From positions 62,001 to 126,000 of the forward strand of contig CAVPIA010000006.1 of the NCBI GenBank assembly GCA_963704875.1: a DNA stretch of 64,000 bases, in the 5' to 3' direction. The position numbers were made by a program, and so were the translations under genes. This stretch comes from CAMYOC01 sp963704875. Lineage in GTDB: Bacteria; Pseudomonadota; Gammaproteobacteria; Steroidobacterales; XN24. Within the stretch, counting starts at the first letter, position 1. Each line of letters opens with the position of its first letter. This document shows, in pieces, positions 26,175 to 34,172 of this stretch. Under the pieces are notes generated by a model, which worked only from the letters and a program-made list of their open reading frames with translations, did no database searches and had not been told where the DNA came from.

Positions 26175-28298
26175 TCAGCCGCGGTCAGCGAGCAGCACCA
26201 TCGACCGGGCCTGCAGCGTGTATGTATTGCCCTCACGGAAACCCGAAGCGGGCACGGTCGCTCCCTCTTCGCTGGTATCGAACACGACTTCCCATATCTC
26301 GCTGCTGATCGGCGCTGGCACGGTGAAATCGACGTCCCGGGCGCCGGCATTGAACAACATCAGAAAACTGTCACCGGCGCCGCTCTCATGCTGCAGGCGA
26401 TGGCTGAGGCGAACCCCGGTATGGTCAAGTAATACCCCCAGGACCTGACGGGATGCCGCACGCCAGTCATCTTCCGACATCTCGCTGCCGTCTGCGTCCA
26501 GCCAGGTGACATCCTTCAGCGCAGACTCCGGATGGGCCATTCCGTCGAGAAAGCTCTCGCGCCTGAACACCGGATGTGCCAGTCGCAGCCTTATCAGCTG
26601 ACTGACAAACGCTTGCAGCTCACGTTCCAGGCCGGCAAGAGACCAGTCCACCCAGGAGATCTCGTTGTCCTGGCAGTAGGCGTTGTTATTGCCGCCCTGG
26701 GTGCGCCCGAATTCGTCCCCGGCCTGCAACATCGGCGTTCCCTGGGACAGCAGCAGGGTCGCCAGCATGTTTCGCCGGAGTCTCCGGCGCAGACTCAGGA
26801 TGCGCGGGTCGCTGGACACACCCTCTTCCCCGCAATTCCAGTTCGAGCCATGGTTCGAACCGTCGTTATTGGCCTCGCCGTTTGCCTCGTTGTGTTTGCG
26901 GCTGTAGCTGACGACATCGGCCAGAGTAAAACCGTCGTGGCACGCAGCGTAGTTGACACTGGCCGCCGGCTGGCGGCCTGGTGTTCGAAAGAAATCGCTC
27001 GAGCCGGCGATGCGTTCGGCGAATTCCGGTGTCTTGCCCGCGTCACCACGCCAAAACTGGCGCAAGGTCTCCCGATAGCGATCATTCCACTCGGCCCACG
27101 GCGGGGGGAAATGCCCCAGACGATAGCCGGCGGGCCCGATGTCCCAGGGTTCAGCAATCAGCTTCAGCTGGCTGAGAACCGGATCCTGGAAAACCGCGCC
27201 GAAAAACGCGCCGCCGCGCTCAAATACCGCTCCGCGACGCGCCAGCGTTGGTGCCAGATCGAATCGGAATCCGTCTATCTGCATATCCGTCGCCCAGTGC
27301 CGCAGACAATCGGTCACCAGCCTCAGCGTCGCAGGGTTGGAAACGTCCAGGGTATTGCCGCAACCACTGAAATTTACATACGGCGCCGGATTCTCCGGGT
27401 CGAGCAGGTAATAGCTGTGGTTGTCGATGCCGCGAAAGCTCAGCAAGGGACCGCCCTCTCCGCCCTCGGCAGTGTGGTTAAACACCACATCCAAAATCAC
27501 TTCGATTCCTGCGCCATGCAATGCTCGCACCATCCGCCGGAATTCATCCACCGGATCCTCAAGCGCATAGTCAGGATGCGGCGCGAACATCGCGATTGGG
27601 TTGTAGCCCCAGTAATTGCTCAGTCCCATGCCGGTCAGGCGATCTTCGCTGAGAAAAGCCTGGCAGGGCATCAATTCCACCGCGGTGACCCCCAGCCGCT
27701 GCAGATAATTCAGAACGGCCGGCTCCGCGAGTCCGAGATAGGTGCCGCGCAGGGGCTCCGGAACCTCGGGATGCAGTCGGGTGAAACCCTTTACGTGCAG
27801 CTCATAGATGACGCTGCGGTTCCAGGGCGTCATCGGTCGTTGCACCCCTTGCCAGTCGAATTCCGGATCCGCCACCACGCAATGTGGCATCCATGGCGCG
27901 CTGTCCCTGGCATCTTTCTGCCAGGCATGACCCTTCTCCAGCGTGTAAGCAAAAACCTCCGGCCGCCATTCAAACGCGCCCTTGATGCAGCCGGCGTACG
28001 GGTCGATCAACAGCTTGTGCTCATTGAACCGGTAACCATGGTCCGGGGCATAGCGACCATGAACGCGGTAGCCATAGCGTTGGCCTGGCCGGATGCCAGG
28101 TACCAGTGCGTGCCAGACATCACCACTGCGGCCCTGCACCCGAACCCGCCCGGATTCTTTCCCATCTTCCCGGAACAGACACAGCTCGACCGCCTGCGCC
28201 GTTGCTGAGTACAGGGCGAAATTCACCCCGTGCTCAACAACCGTAGCGCCTAGCGGCCCAGGCAGGCCAGGCAATGCATCGATGTAGTCCACGTCCAC
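26175..28298 (-). CDS. glgX: Glycogen debranching enzyme (GlgX/isoamylase type, GH13)
   Basis: The roughly 707-residue cytoplasmic enzyme removes alpha-1,6 branches from phosphorylase-trimmed glycogen or imported branched dextrins. Visible landmarks are the CBM48 start (GVNFALYSATAQAVELCLF), GLSNYWGYNPIAMFAPH, ILDVVFNHTAEGG, GFRFDLAPTLARRG with the nucleophile Asp, LIAEPWDIGPAGYRLG with the acid/base Glu, and NYAACHDGFTLADVVSY. The open frame extends to 28586 over the aldo/keto reductase gene, but GTG 28298 (or 28292), just after that gene's stop, gives the normal GlgX length of about 700. There is no strong ribosome binding site, so translational coupling is likely. Last gene of the glgP-glgB-reductase-glgX block. 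Confidence 0.9.
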   Translation of the reverse strand: MDVDYIDALPGLPGPLGATVVEHGVNFALYSATAQAVELCLFREDGKESGRVRVQGRSGDVWHALVPGIRPGQRYGYRVHGRYAPDHGYRFNEHKLLIDPYAGCIKGAFEWRPEVFAYTLEKGHAWQKDARDSAPWMPHCVVADPEFDWQGVQRPMTPWNRSVIYELHVKGFTRLHPEVPEPLRGTYLGLAEPAVLNYLQRLGVTAVELMPCQAFLSEDRLTGMGLSNYWGYNPIAMFAPHPDYALEDPVDEFRRMVRALHGAGIEVILDVVFNHTAEGGEGGPLLSFRGIDNHSYYLLDPENPAPYVNFSGCGNTLDVSNPATLRLVTDCLRHWATDMQIDGFRFDLAPTLARRGAVFERGGAFFGAVFQDPVLSQLKLIAEPWDIGPAGYRLGHFPPPWAEWNDRYRETLRQFWRGDAGKTPEFAERIAGSSDFFRTPGRQPAASVNYAACHDGFTLADVVSYSRKHNEANGEANNDGSNHGSNWNCGEEGVSSDPRILSLRRRLRRNMLATLLLSQGTPMLQAGDEFGRTQGGNNNAYCQDNEISWVDWSLAGLERELQAFVSQLIRLRLAHPVFRRESFLDGMAHPESALKDVTWLDADGSEMSEDDWRAASRQVLGVLLDHTGVRLSHRLQHESGAGDSFLMLFNAGARDVDFTVPAPISSEIWEVVFDTSEEGATVPASGFREGNTYTLQARSMVLLADRG

Positions 28299-28300
28299 GT

Positions 28301-29185
28301 TCAGATCACGCTGTCCCAATCGCTGCCGCAACGCGCCCAGGCATCGCCGATAGCACGCACGGTTTCCGGGTCCAGGGGGCCCGCATTTATCGAGTCCACA
28401 TTGGCCTGCAAATGCCCTATCCTGGTCCCGCCGACCAGAACACAGGTCACGCCTGCGGCGAATGCGGCAAATCTCAGCGCCATGTCTGCCATGTCCTGAC
28501 TCTCCGGCAGCCACGGCGACATGGCCTGGTATCGCCGCCAGTATTCCGCTTCCGGCGGCGCCAGCGGTGGATCCTCTGATCGCCACGGCGCGCCAGCCAG
28601 CGTGCGCTTGGCCAGCACCGCAATACCGGCGTCCCGGGCCGCGGGCACGCGTGACCGGAGATTGGCCTGGTCAAGCAGGTTGATCGACGTCTGCACTGCC
28701 TGAACCTGTTCCGAACCCAAGGCCACGGACAGATCCTCGTTGTCACCTGAGTATGCAACGCAACGTAGTTTGCCAGCCTCTCTGGCCGCAGCAAGGGCCT
28801 CGAGCACGCCGTTGTTTATCAAGACCTGCGCCGGGCAGGAATGCAGATGAACAATATCGATACAGTCAGTCCGCAGGGTGGCCAGTGCCCGGTCTACACC
28901 CAGGCGCACACATTCGAAAGTCCAGTCCGGACAGCCTTCCACCCCGTATCCAACCTTTGTCGACAGCAGGAATTCGTGCCGCCGCGACTGCAGGTGCCGG
29001 CCGATCCGCGTTTCGGACAAACCATAGGATCGAGCGGTATCGATCAGACCGATCCCCAGATCCAGGACCTGGTTGAGCAGACGCCCGGCCTGCGCTTCGT
29101 CCATATCGGCCTCACCGATCTGCATCGCGCCAAAACCCAGCACCGGCGCACTCAGGCCGACAGTTCCAAAGTCCCGCAATTCCAT
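28301..29185 (-). CDS. Aldo/keto reductase family protein
   Basis: The 294-residue protein shows the aldo/keto reductase barrel: GFGAMQIGEAD near the N-terminus, LIDTARSYGLSE with catalytic Asp and Tyr, STKVGYG with the catalytic Lys, and DIVHLHSC with the His. NADPH is the family cofactor. ATG 29185 (MELRDFGTVGLSAP) is chosen over the open-frame start at 29275, which would overlap glgB. It sits 29 nt after glgB and ends 2 nt before glgX, so it is embedded in the glycogen operon. Its substrate is unknown; reduction of a sugar aldehyde such as 1,5-anhydrofructose or a dextrin end is a speculative link. Confidence 0.85.
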   Translation of the reverse strand: MELRDFGTVGLSAPVLGFGAMQIGEADMDEAQAGRLLNQVLDLGIGLIDTARSYGLSETRIGRHLQSRRHEFLLSTKVGYGVEGCPDWTFECVRLGVDRALATLRTDCIDIVHLHSCPAQVLINNGVLEALAAAREAGKLRCVAYSGDNEDLSVALGSEQVQAVQTSINLLDQANLRSRVPAARDAGIAVLAKRTLAGAPWRSEDPPLAPPEAEYWRRYQAMSPWLPESQDMADMALRFAAFAAGVTCVLVGGTRIGHLQANVDSINAGPLDPETVRAIGDAWARCGSDWDSVI

Positions 29186-29214
29186 CAGAACAGCGCCGCT
29201 GCCGGTCGCATACC

Positions 29215-31410
29215 TTATCGATCCAGCTTCAGATAGAGCGTCGCCAGCGGCGGCAAGATCAGATTGAGCGAGCACGGTCTGTTGTTGGCAGCAGCGTTTC
29301 GCGTCTGCACCCGGCCCTGGTTGCCGACATTGCTGCCGCCATAAATCGCCGCATCTGAGTTAAACAGCTCTCGAAAGCTGCCGCTGTCCGGTACACCCAC
29401 CTGATAATCGCCACGCACCACCGGAGTCAGATTGCAGACCACAACCACATATTCATCGCGCTGGCCGGAATAGCGGATAAAACTCAGCACGCCTTCATCG
29501 GCGGCTGCATGATCGATCCATTCGAATCCATCCTGCGAGTAATCGGCTTCAAACAGCGCTGGATGCGAAACATAGATCCGGTTCAGATCACCCAACATGC
29601 GTTGCATGCCGGCGTGCAGCGGATGCTCGAGCAAATGCCAGTCCAGCTGGGCATCGTGATTCCACTCCCGGATCTGGGCGATCTCGTCACCCATGAACAT
29701 CAGCTTTTTGCCAGGATGGCCATACATGAATGCATAGAACAGCCGGAGATTGGCGTGCTTTTGCCATTGGTCACCCGGCATCTTGCCCAGCATCGAGCCT
29801 TTGCCGTGAACCACCTCATCGTGCGACAAAGGCAGGATAAAGTGCTCGTCAAACGCATACACCAGACCGAACGTCAGATCGCTGTGATGGTATTTGCGGT
29901 AGATGGGGTCGCGACTCATGTAGCTCAGGGTGTCGTTCATCCAGCCCATATTCCACTTGAAACCAAAGCCCAGGCCGCCCTCGTAGACCGGCTTGGATAC
30001 GCCTGGCCACGCAGTCGATTCCTCGGCAATGGTCATCACGCCAGGATGCTCACGGTGCAGCACTTCGTTCATCATCCGGATAAGCTCGATCGCTTCAAGA
30101 TTCTCGTTACCGCCGTGGATATTCGGCAACCAGTCGCCGGCGTCACGGGAATAATCGAGATAGAGCATCGATGCGACGGCATCGACACGCAGACCATCGG
30201 CATGAAACTCCTCAACCCAGAACTGGGCGCTGCTGATCAGAAAATCACGAACAAACGGCCTGCCATAGTCGTAAATAAATGTGTTCCAGTCCGGATGCCA
30301 GCCGCGACGCGGGTCCGGATGTTCGAACAATGCGGTGCCATCAAACCTGGCCAGCCCATGTTCGTCGCTGGGAAAGTGGGCCGGCACCCAATCGAGAATC
30401 ACGCCGATGCCATGCTGGTGGCAGCGATCGACGAACAGCTTGAAATCATCCGGTGGCCCATAGCGACTGGTGGGTGCGAACATGGCCGTAGTCTGGTAGC
30501 CCCATGATCCCAGGAACGGGTGTTCCATCACCGGCAGCAACTGCACATGGGTATAGCCCATCTCCTGGAGATAAGGGATCAGCTCATCCGCCAACTCACG
30601 GTAGCTGAGCTGACGTCCATCGCCGTGGCGCCGCCATGAACCCGGGTGCACCTCATAGATCGCGACCGGGCGATCGTCCCGGTACCCTTCTGCATCCCGG
30701 CGCTCGCACCAGCGCTGGTCATTCCATTGGTAGGCGTCCCGATCGTAAACAATCGACGCGTTTCCAGGAGGTTGTTCAGTGTAGAAGCCAAACGGATCTG
30801 ACTTGGGTGGCAACAACTCGCCGCCTGGCCCCTTGATTTCGAACTTGTACAGGGCGCCTGCGCCGAGTCCCGGCAGAAACAGCCGCCATACGCCCTCGTC
30901 GTTGCTTTGCATGGGGTGGGCACGACCGTCCCACAGGTTGAAATCACCGACCAGGCTGACAGCCCTGGCGGACGGTGCGTATACCGAAAACAGGGCGCCG
31001 CTCACCTCGCCGCCTCCGTTGGCAGTCATGCAGGTAAGTCGTGCACCCAGGGTGTTGTGCAGGCGGATCGGATCAGGGCCATTATCAGACGCAGAGGTGT
31101 CACGAAACGCATAGGGATCATCTAGTTCCGTGATCTCTCCATGACGGCTGACTCGCAGCCGATACGGAAACGCCTTTCGCCGTCGCGGCAGGTCGAGCAG
31201 GAAAAGATCCGCACCAGCGACGCGCTCCATGCGCCCCAGCTTGCGGCTGGCGCGCGTATCGATGACCTCTATCCACTCCGTATCCGGTCTCCACACGCGC
31301 AACTGCAGGCCCGCGCCCTGCTCCCTGTTGTGCAGACCCAGGCAATGGAATGGCACTGCACATCGGGCCGCCGACAATTCCTCCACGATCTGCGCGAAAT
31401 CTTCTGTCAT
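29215..31410 (-). CDS. glgB: 1,4-alpha-glucan branching enzyme (GH13)
   Basis: The 731-residue enzyme introduces alpha-1,6 branches during glycogen synthesis. It has the N-terminal extension domain and CBM48 (FSVYAPSARAVSLVGDFN), then HVQLLPVMEHPFLGSWGYQ, VILDWVPAHFPSDEHGLARF, GLRVDAVASMLYLDYSR with the nucleophile Asp, MTIAEESTAWPGVSKP with the acid/base Glu and LPLSHDEVVHGKGSM. The length matches proteobacterial GlgB (about 730). It lies 40 nt after glgP. No glgA or glgC is in the window, so either synthesis genes are elsewhere or the enzyme serves remodelling. Confidence 0.96.
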   Translation of the reverse strand: MTEDFAQIVEELSAARCAVPFHCLGLHNREQGAGLQLRVWRPDTEWIEVIDTRASRKLGRMERVAGADLFLLDLPRRRKAFPYRLRVSRHGEITELDDPYAFRDTSASDNGPDPIRLHNTLGARLTCMTANGGGEVSGALFSVYAPSARAVSLVGDFNLWDGRAHPMQSNDEGVWRLFLPGLGAGALYKFEIKGPGGELLPPKSDPFGFYTEQPPGNASIVYDRDAYQWNDQRWCERRDAEGYRDDRPVAIYEVHPGSWRRHGDGRQLSYRELADELIPYLQEMGYTHVQLLPVMEHPFLGSWGYQTTAMFAPTSRYGPPDDFKLFVDRCHQHGIGVILDWVPAHFPSDEHGLARFDGTALFEHPDPRRGWHPDWNTFIYDYGRPFVRDFLISSAQFWVEEFHADGLRVDAVASMLYLDYSRDAGDWLPNIHGGNENLEAIELIRMMNEVLHREHPGVMTIAEESTAWPGVSKPVYEGGLGFGFKWNMGWMNDTLSYMSRDPIYRKYHHSDLTFGLVYAFDEHFILPLSHDEVVHGKGSMLGKMPGDQWQKHANLRLFYAFMYGHPGKKLMFMGDEIAQIREWNHDAQLDWHLLEHPLHAGMQRMLGDLNRIYVSHPALFEADYSQDGFEWIDHAAADEGVLSFIRYSGQRDEYVVVVCNLTPVVRGDYQVGVPDSGSFRELFNSDAAIYGGSNVGNQGRVQTRNAAANNRPCSLNLILPPLATLYLKLDR

Positions 31411-31450
31411 TGGCTTGCCTTTCTTGCCTGGTCGCAGCGTCGGCGCGAAC

Positions 31451-33943
31451 TCAGCCTATCGCCGTGACTCTCCAGATGTGCTCCGCATAGTCGCTGATCG
31501 ACCGGTCGCTGGAAAACTTGCCCACGCGGGCGGTATTGATCAGCGCCATCCGGTTCCACTGCGTCTGGTCCCTGAAGGCTTCATCAACCCGATCCTGCGC
31601 CTCGAGATAAGAAACGTAGTCCGCCAACACCAGAAAGTACTCGCCATCGTCCATCAGGCGATTGACCAGGGGTTTGAAACGCCGCAGATCTGATGGCGAA
31701 TAGTCACCGTCAGACAGCTGCCCCAGCACTCGCGCAAGCTCAGGCTCCGCGCGTGCTATTTCAACCGGGTAATAGCCGTCGGCCCGGCGTTGCGCAACTT
31801 CATCGGCAGTCAGGCCGAAGATGAAAATATTCTCATCCCCGACCTCCTCGCGGATTTCTACATTGGCGCCATCCAGGGTGCCGATGGTGAGCGCACCATT
31901 CAGGGCGAACTTCATATTGCCGGTCCCGGACGCTTCCATGCCGGCGGTAGAGATCTGCTCCGACAGATCAGCGGCAGGGATAATGATCTCGGCTCTGGAA
32001 ACATTGTAGTTCGGCACAAACACGACCCTGAGCAGATCTCCGACCAGCGGATCGTTGTTGATGGTCGCTGCCACATTGTTGATCAGCTGAATAATCCACT
32101 TGGCTACGGTGTATCCGGGTGCCGCCTTACCTGCAAACACCACCGTGCGCGGCACCCAGTCGCCATTGGGTTGGTCGCGGATCCGGTTATATCGCGTCAG
32201 CACATGAAGCAGGTTGAGGAGCTGGCGCTTGTACTCGTGAATACGCTTGATATGCACATCAAACATTGAATCCGGGTTGATGCTCAGACCCATGTCCCGT
32301 TTTACGAATGCGGCCAGACGTTCCTTGTTGGCTCGTTTTACCGTGGCAAATTGATGCAGAAACGCCTCGTCATCGCCCATGGTGTCGAGTGTGTTTAGCG
32401 CGGCCAGATCGTTCTCCCAACCGCGGCCGATACGGCTGGTGATCAGAGACGACAGACCCGGATTGGCTACTTTGAGCCAGCGCCTTGGCGTTACGCCGTT
32501 GGTCACGTTGACGAACTTGCCCGGATAGAACTCATCGAAGTCGCTGAATATGGTATCGCGCACCAGTTGGGAGTGGAGCTGGGCCACGCCGTTCACCTTG
32601 CTGCTGCCGATCGTCGCCAGCCAGGCCATGCGCGCGCGCCGCCCGTCATGACCCGCCTCGTCAATGATCGACATGCGCCGGCGGCGATCATTGTCCCCCG
32701 GATAACGATCATTGATCTCGTCGAGAAAATGCCGGTTTATCCTGTAGATGATGTCCAGATGCCTGGGCACCAGTTGCTCCAGCATGGCAACCGGCCAGGT
32801 CTCCAGTGCCTCGGGCAACAATGTGTGATTGGTGTAATTGAATGTGCGGCAGGTAATGTCCCAGGCCTCATCCCAGCCCATGTCATTCTCGTCACACAAC
32901 AGACGCATCAGCTCCGGGATGGCCAGTGCCGGGTGCGTGTCATTGAGCTGGATCGAGATCTGGTCCGGAATCTGCTGCAGACTGAATCCGAGTTCACGAT
33001 GTTCATGCAGAATATCCTGCAGACTGGCGCTGACAAAAAAGTACTCCTGCTTGATGCGAAGCAATTTTCCTTTGACTGTGGTGTCGTCCGGATACAGCAC
33101 ATAGCTTATCGACTCGGCCAGGTTCTTGGCTTCCAGTGCGCCGGCAAAATCTCCCCGGTTGAAGCGGCCAAGGTCGATCTCCTCTCCGTCCCTAGCGCCC
33201 CATAAGCGCAGGTGGTTGACGGTGCGGTTATTGTTGCCGGGAATCGGCGTATCGTAGGCGACCGCTTCAATAATCTCGGCATCTTGCCACTCTTCCCGGA
33301 CCTCTCCCGAAGCATCCCGAAAGGCTACCCACCGACCTCCCATCGGGATTTTGTAACGCACGTCTTCACGTTTGATCTCCCACAGGTTGCGGAATTTGAG
33401 CCAGTTGTTCGGGTGCTCGACCTGCTTACCGTCGGCGTCTATTTCCTGTTTGAACAAGCCGTAGTCGTAGCGAATGCCATAACCAAAGCCAGCGATATCC
33501 AGCGTCGCCATGGAGTCGAGGAAACAAGCCGCAAGACGGCCCAGGCCGCCGTTGCCCAGGCCCGCATCGCCCTCCAGGCCGGCGATGTCCTCCAGCGAAT
33601 CGCCCGCTTCCATTATCAGGTCACGCAGGTGCTGATCGAGGTCCAGGTTCACTGCCGCGTTGGTCATCCCGCGGCCCATCAGGAATTCCAGCGACAGATA
33701 ATAGACTTTGCGCGTGCCGTTGTTACGGATGCGCTTCTGGGTATCGTGCCAGCGCGACAGCAATCGGTCCCTGAGTACCAGGCACAACGCGCAATACCAG
33801 TCATAACGCGTGGCAGTCTCCGGATCCTTGCCGATGGAATAGGCCAGTTTGGTGGCCAGCGAGCGCTTGAAGCCGTCCTTGTCCGTTTGCAACTCGGCCA
33901 GCTGAAACGGGGTGAAACCCAATTGCGCGGGATCGACGGCCAT
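31451..33943 (-). CDS. glgP: Glycogen/maltodextrin phosphorylase
   Basis: The 830-residue enzyme releases glucose-1-phosphate from non-reducing ends of alpha-glucans using pyridoxal phosphate. The cofactor Lys motif is clear: EASGTGNMKFALNGALTIG. Other family blocks are YYLSLEFLMGRGMTNAAVN, GLGNGGLGRLAACFLDSMA, GYGIRYDYGLFKQ and LNDTHPALAIPELMRLL. Length matches bacterial phosphorylases. ATG 33943 has an AGGAGAGG ribosome binding site. It is the first gene of the glg block and lies divergent from asmA across a 229-nt gap. With malQ it would supply glucose-1-phosphate from imported dextrins. Confidence 0.97.
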   Translation of the reverse strand: MAVDPAQLGFTPFQLAELQTDKDGFKRSLATKLAYSIGKDPETATRYDWYCALCLVLRDRLLSRWHDTQKRIRNNGTRKVYYLSLEFLMGRGMTNAAVNLDLDQHLRDLIMEAGDSLEDIAGLEGDAGLGNGGLGRLAACFLDSMATLDIAGFGYGIRYDYGLFKQEIDADGKQVEHPNNWLKFRNLWEIKREDVRYKIPMGGRWVAFRDASGEVREEWQDAEIIEAVAYDTPIPGNNNRTVNHLRLWGARDGEEIDLGRFNRGDFAGALEAKNLAESISYVLYPDDTTVKGKLLRIKQEYFFVSASLQDILHEHRELGFSLQQIPDQISIQLNDTHPALAIPELMRLLCDENDMGWDEAWDITCRTFNYTNHTLLPEALETWPVAMLEQLVPRHLDIIYRINRHFLDEINDRYPGDNDRRRRMSIIDEAGHDGRRARMAWLATIGSSKVNGVAQLHSQLVRDTIFSDFDEFYPGKFVNVTNGVTPRRWLKVANPGLSSLITSRIGRGWENDLAALNTLDTMGDDEAFLHQFATVKRANKERLAAFVKRDMGLSINPDSMFDVHIKRIHEYKRQLLNLLHVLTRYNRIRDQPNGDWVPRTVVFAGKAAPGYTVAKWIIQLINNVAATINNDPLVGDLLRVVFVPNYNVSRAEIIIPAADLSEQISTAGMEASGTGNMKFALNGALTIGTLDGANVEIREEVGDENIFIFGLTADEVAQRRADGYYPVEIARAEPELARVLGQLSDGDYSPSDLRRFKPLVNRLMDDGEYFLVLADYVSYLEAQDRVDEAFRDQTQWNRMALINTARVGKFSSDRSISDYAEHIWRVTAIG

Positions 33944-34172
33944 GGGCCTCTCCTGTTTTTGCTATTTGTGCGCCCGACCGGTCGCTGTGCGCCGGGCCTG
34001 ATGCCCGCAGCGGGCAGCGTCATAAAGGGCAGAGAATAGCAAAACCGCCCTGCCGCGAGCATCGTGATGACTACCGACACGGCGCACATCGTCAATCAAC
34101 GTCGCCGGCATCGTCTCCGGTCGGTATCATTGGCCGCATGCCCGGGTCCCCTGCCCGGAAAATGGACATTAT
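33944..34172. promoter_or_regulatory. Divergent promoter region between glgP and the AsmA-family gene
   Basis: This 229-nt gap should carry the promoter of the glgP-glgB-reductase-glgX block on the minus strand and that of the AsmA gene on the plus strand. A small inverted repeat (TGCCCG, three bases, CGGGCA) lies near 34003-34017 in the glgP leader. No clear regulator site was recognised. Confidence 0.35.

Noticed and set aside
25808..26350. 180-residue minus-strand open frame between glgX and pullulanase
   Set aside because: It overlaps the glgX 3' end, has low-complexity Arg/Cys-rich composition, no domain pattern and no good ribosome binding site at an internal start. It ends just before the pullulanase start, which is better explained by chance in a GC-rich leader.
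26532..28208. 558-codon plus-strand open frame
   Set aside because: It lies wholly antisense to glgX, whose GH13 motifs are intact; long antisense frames are common in GC-rich genes.
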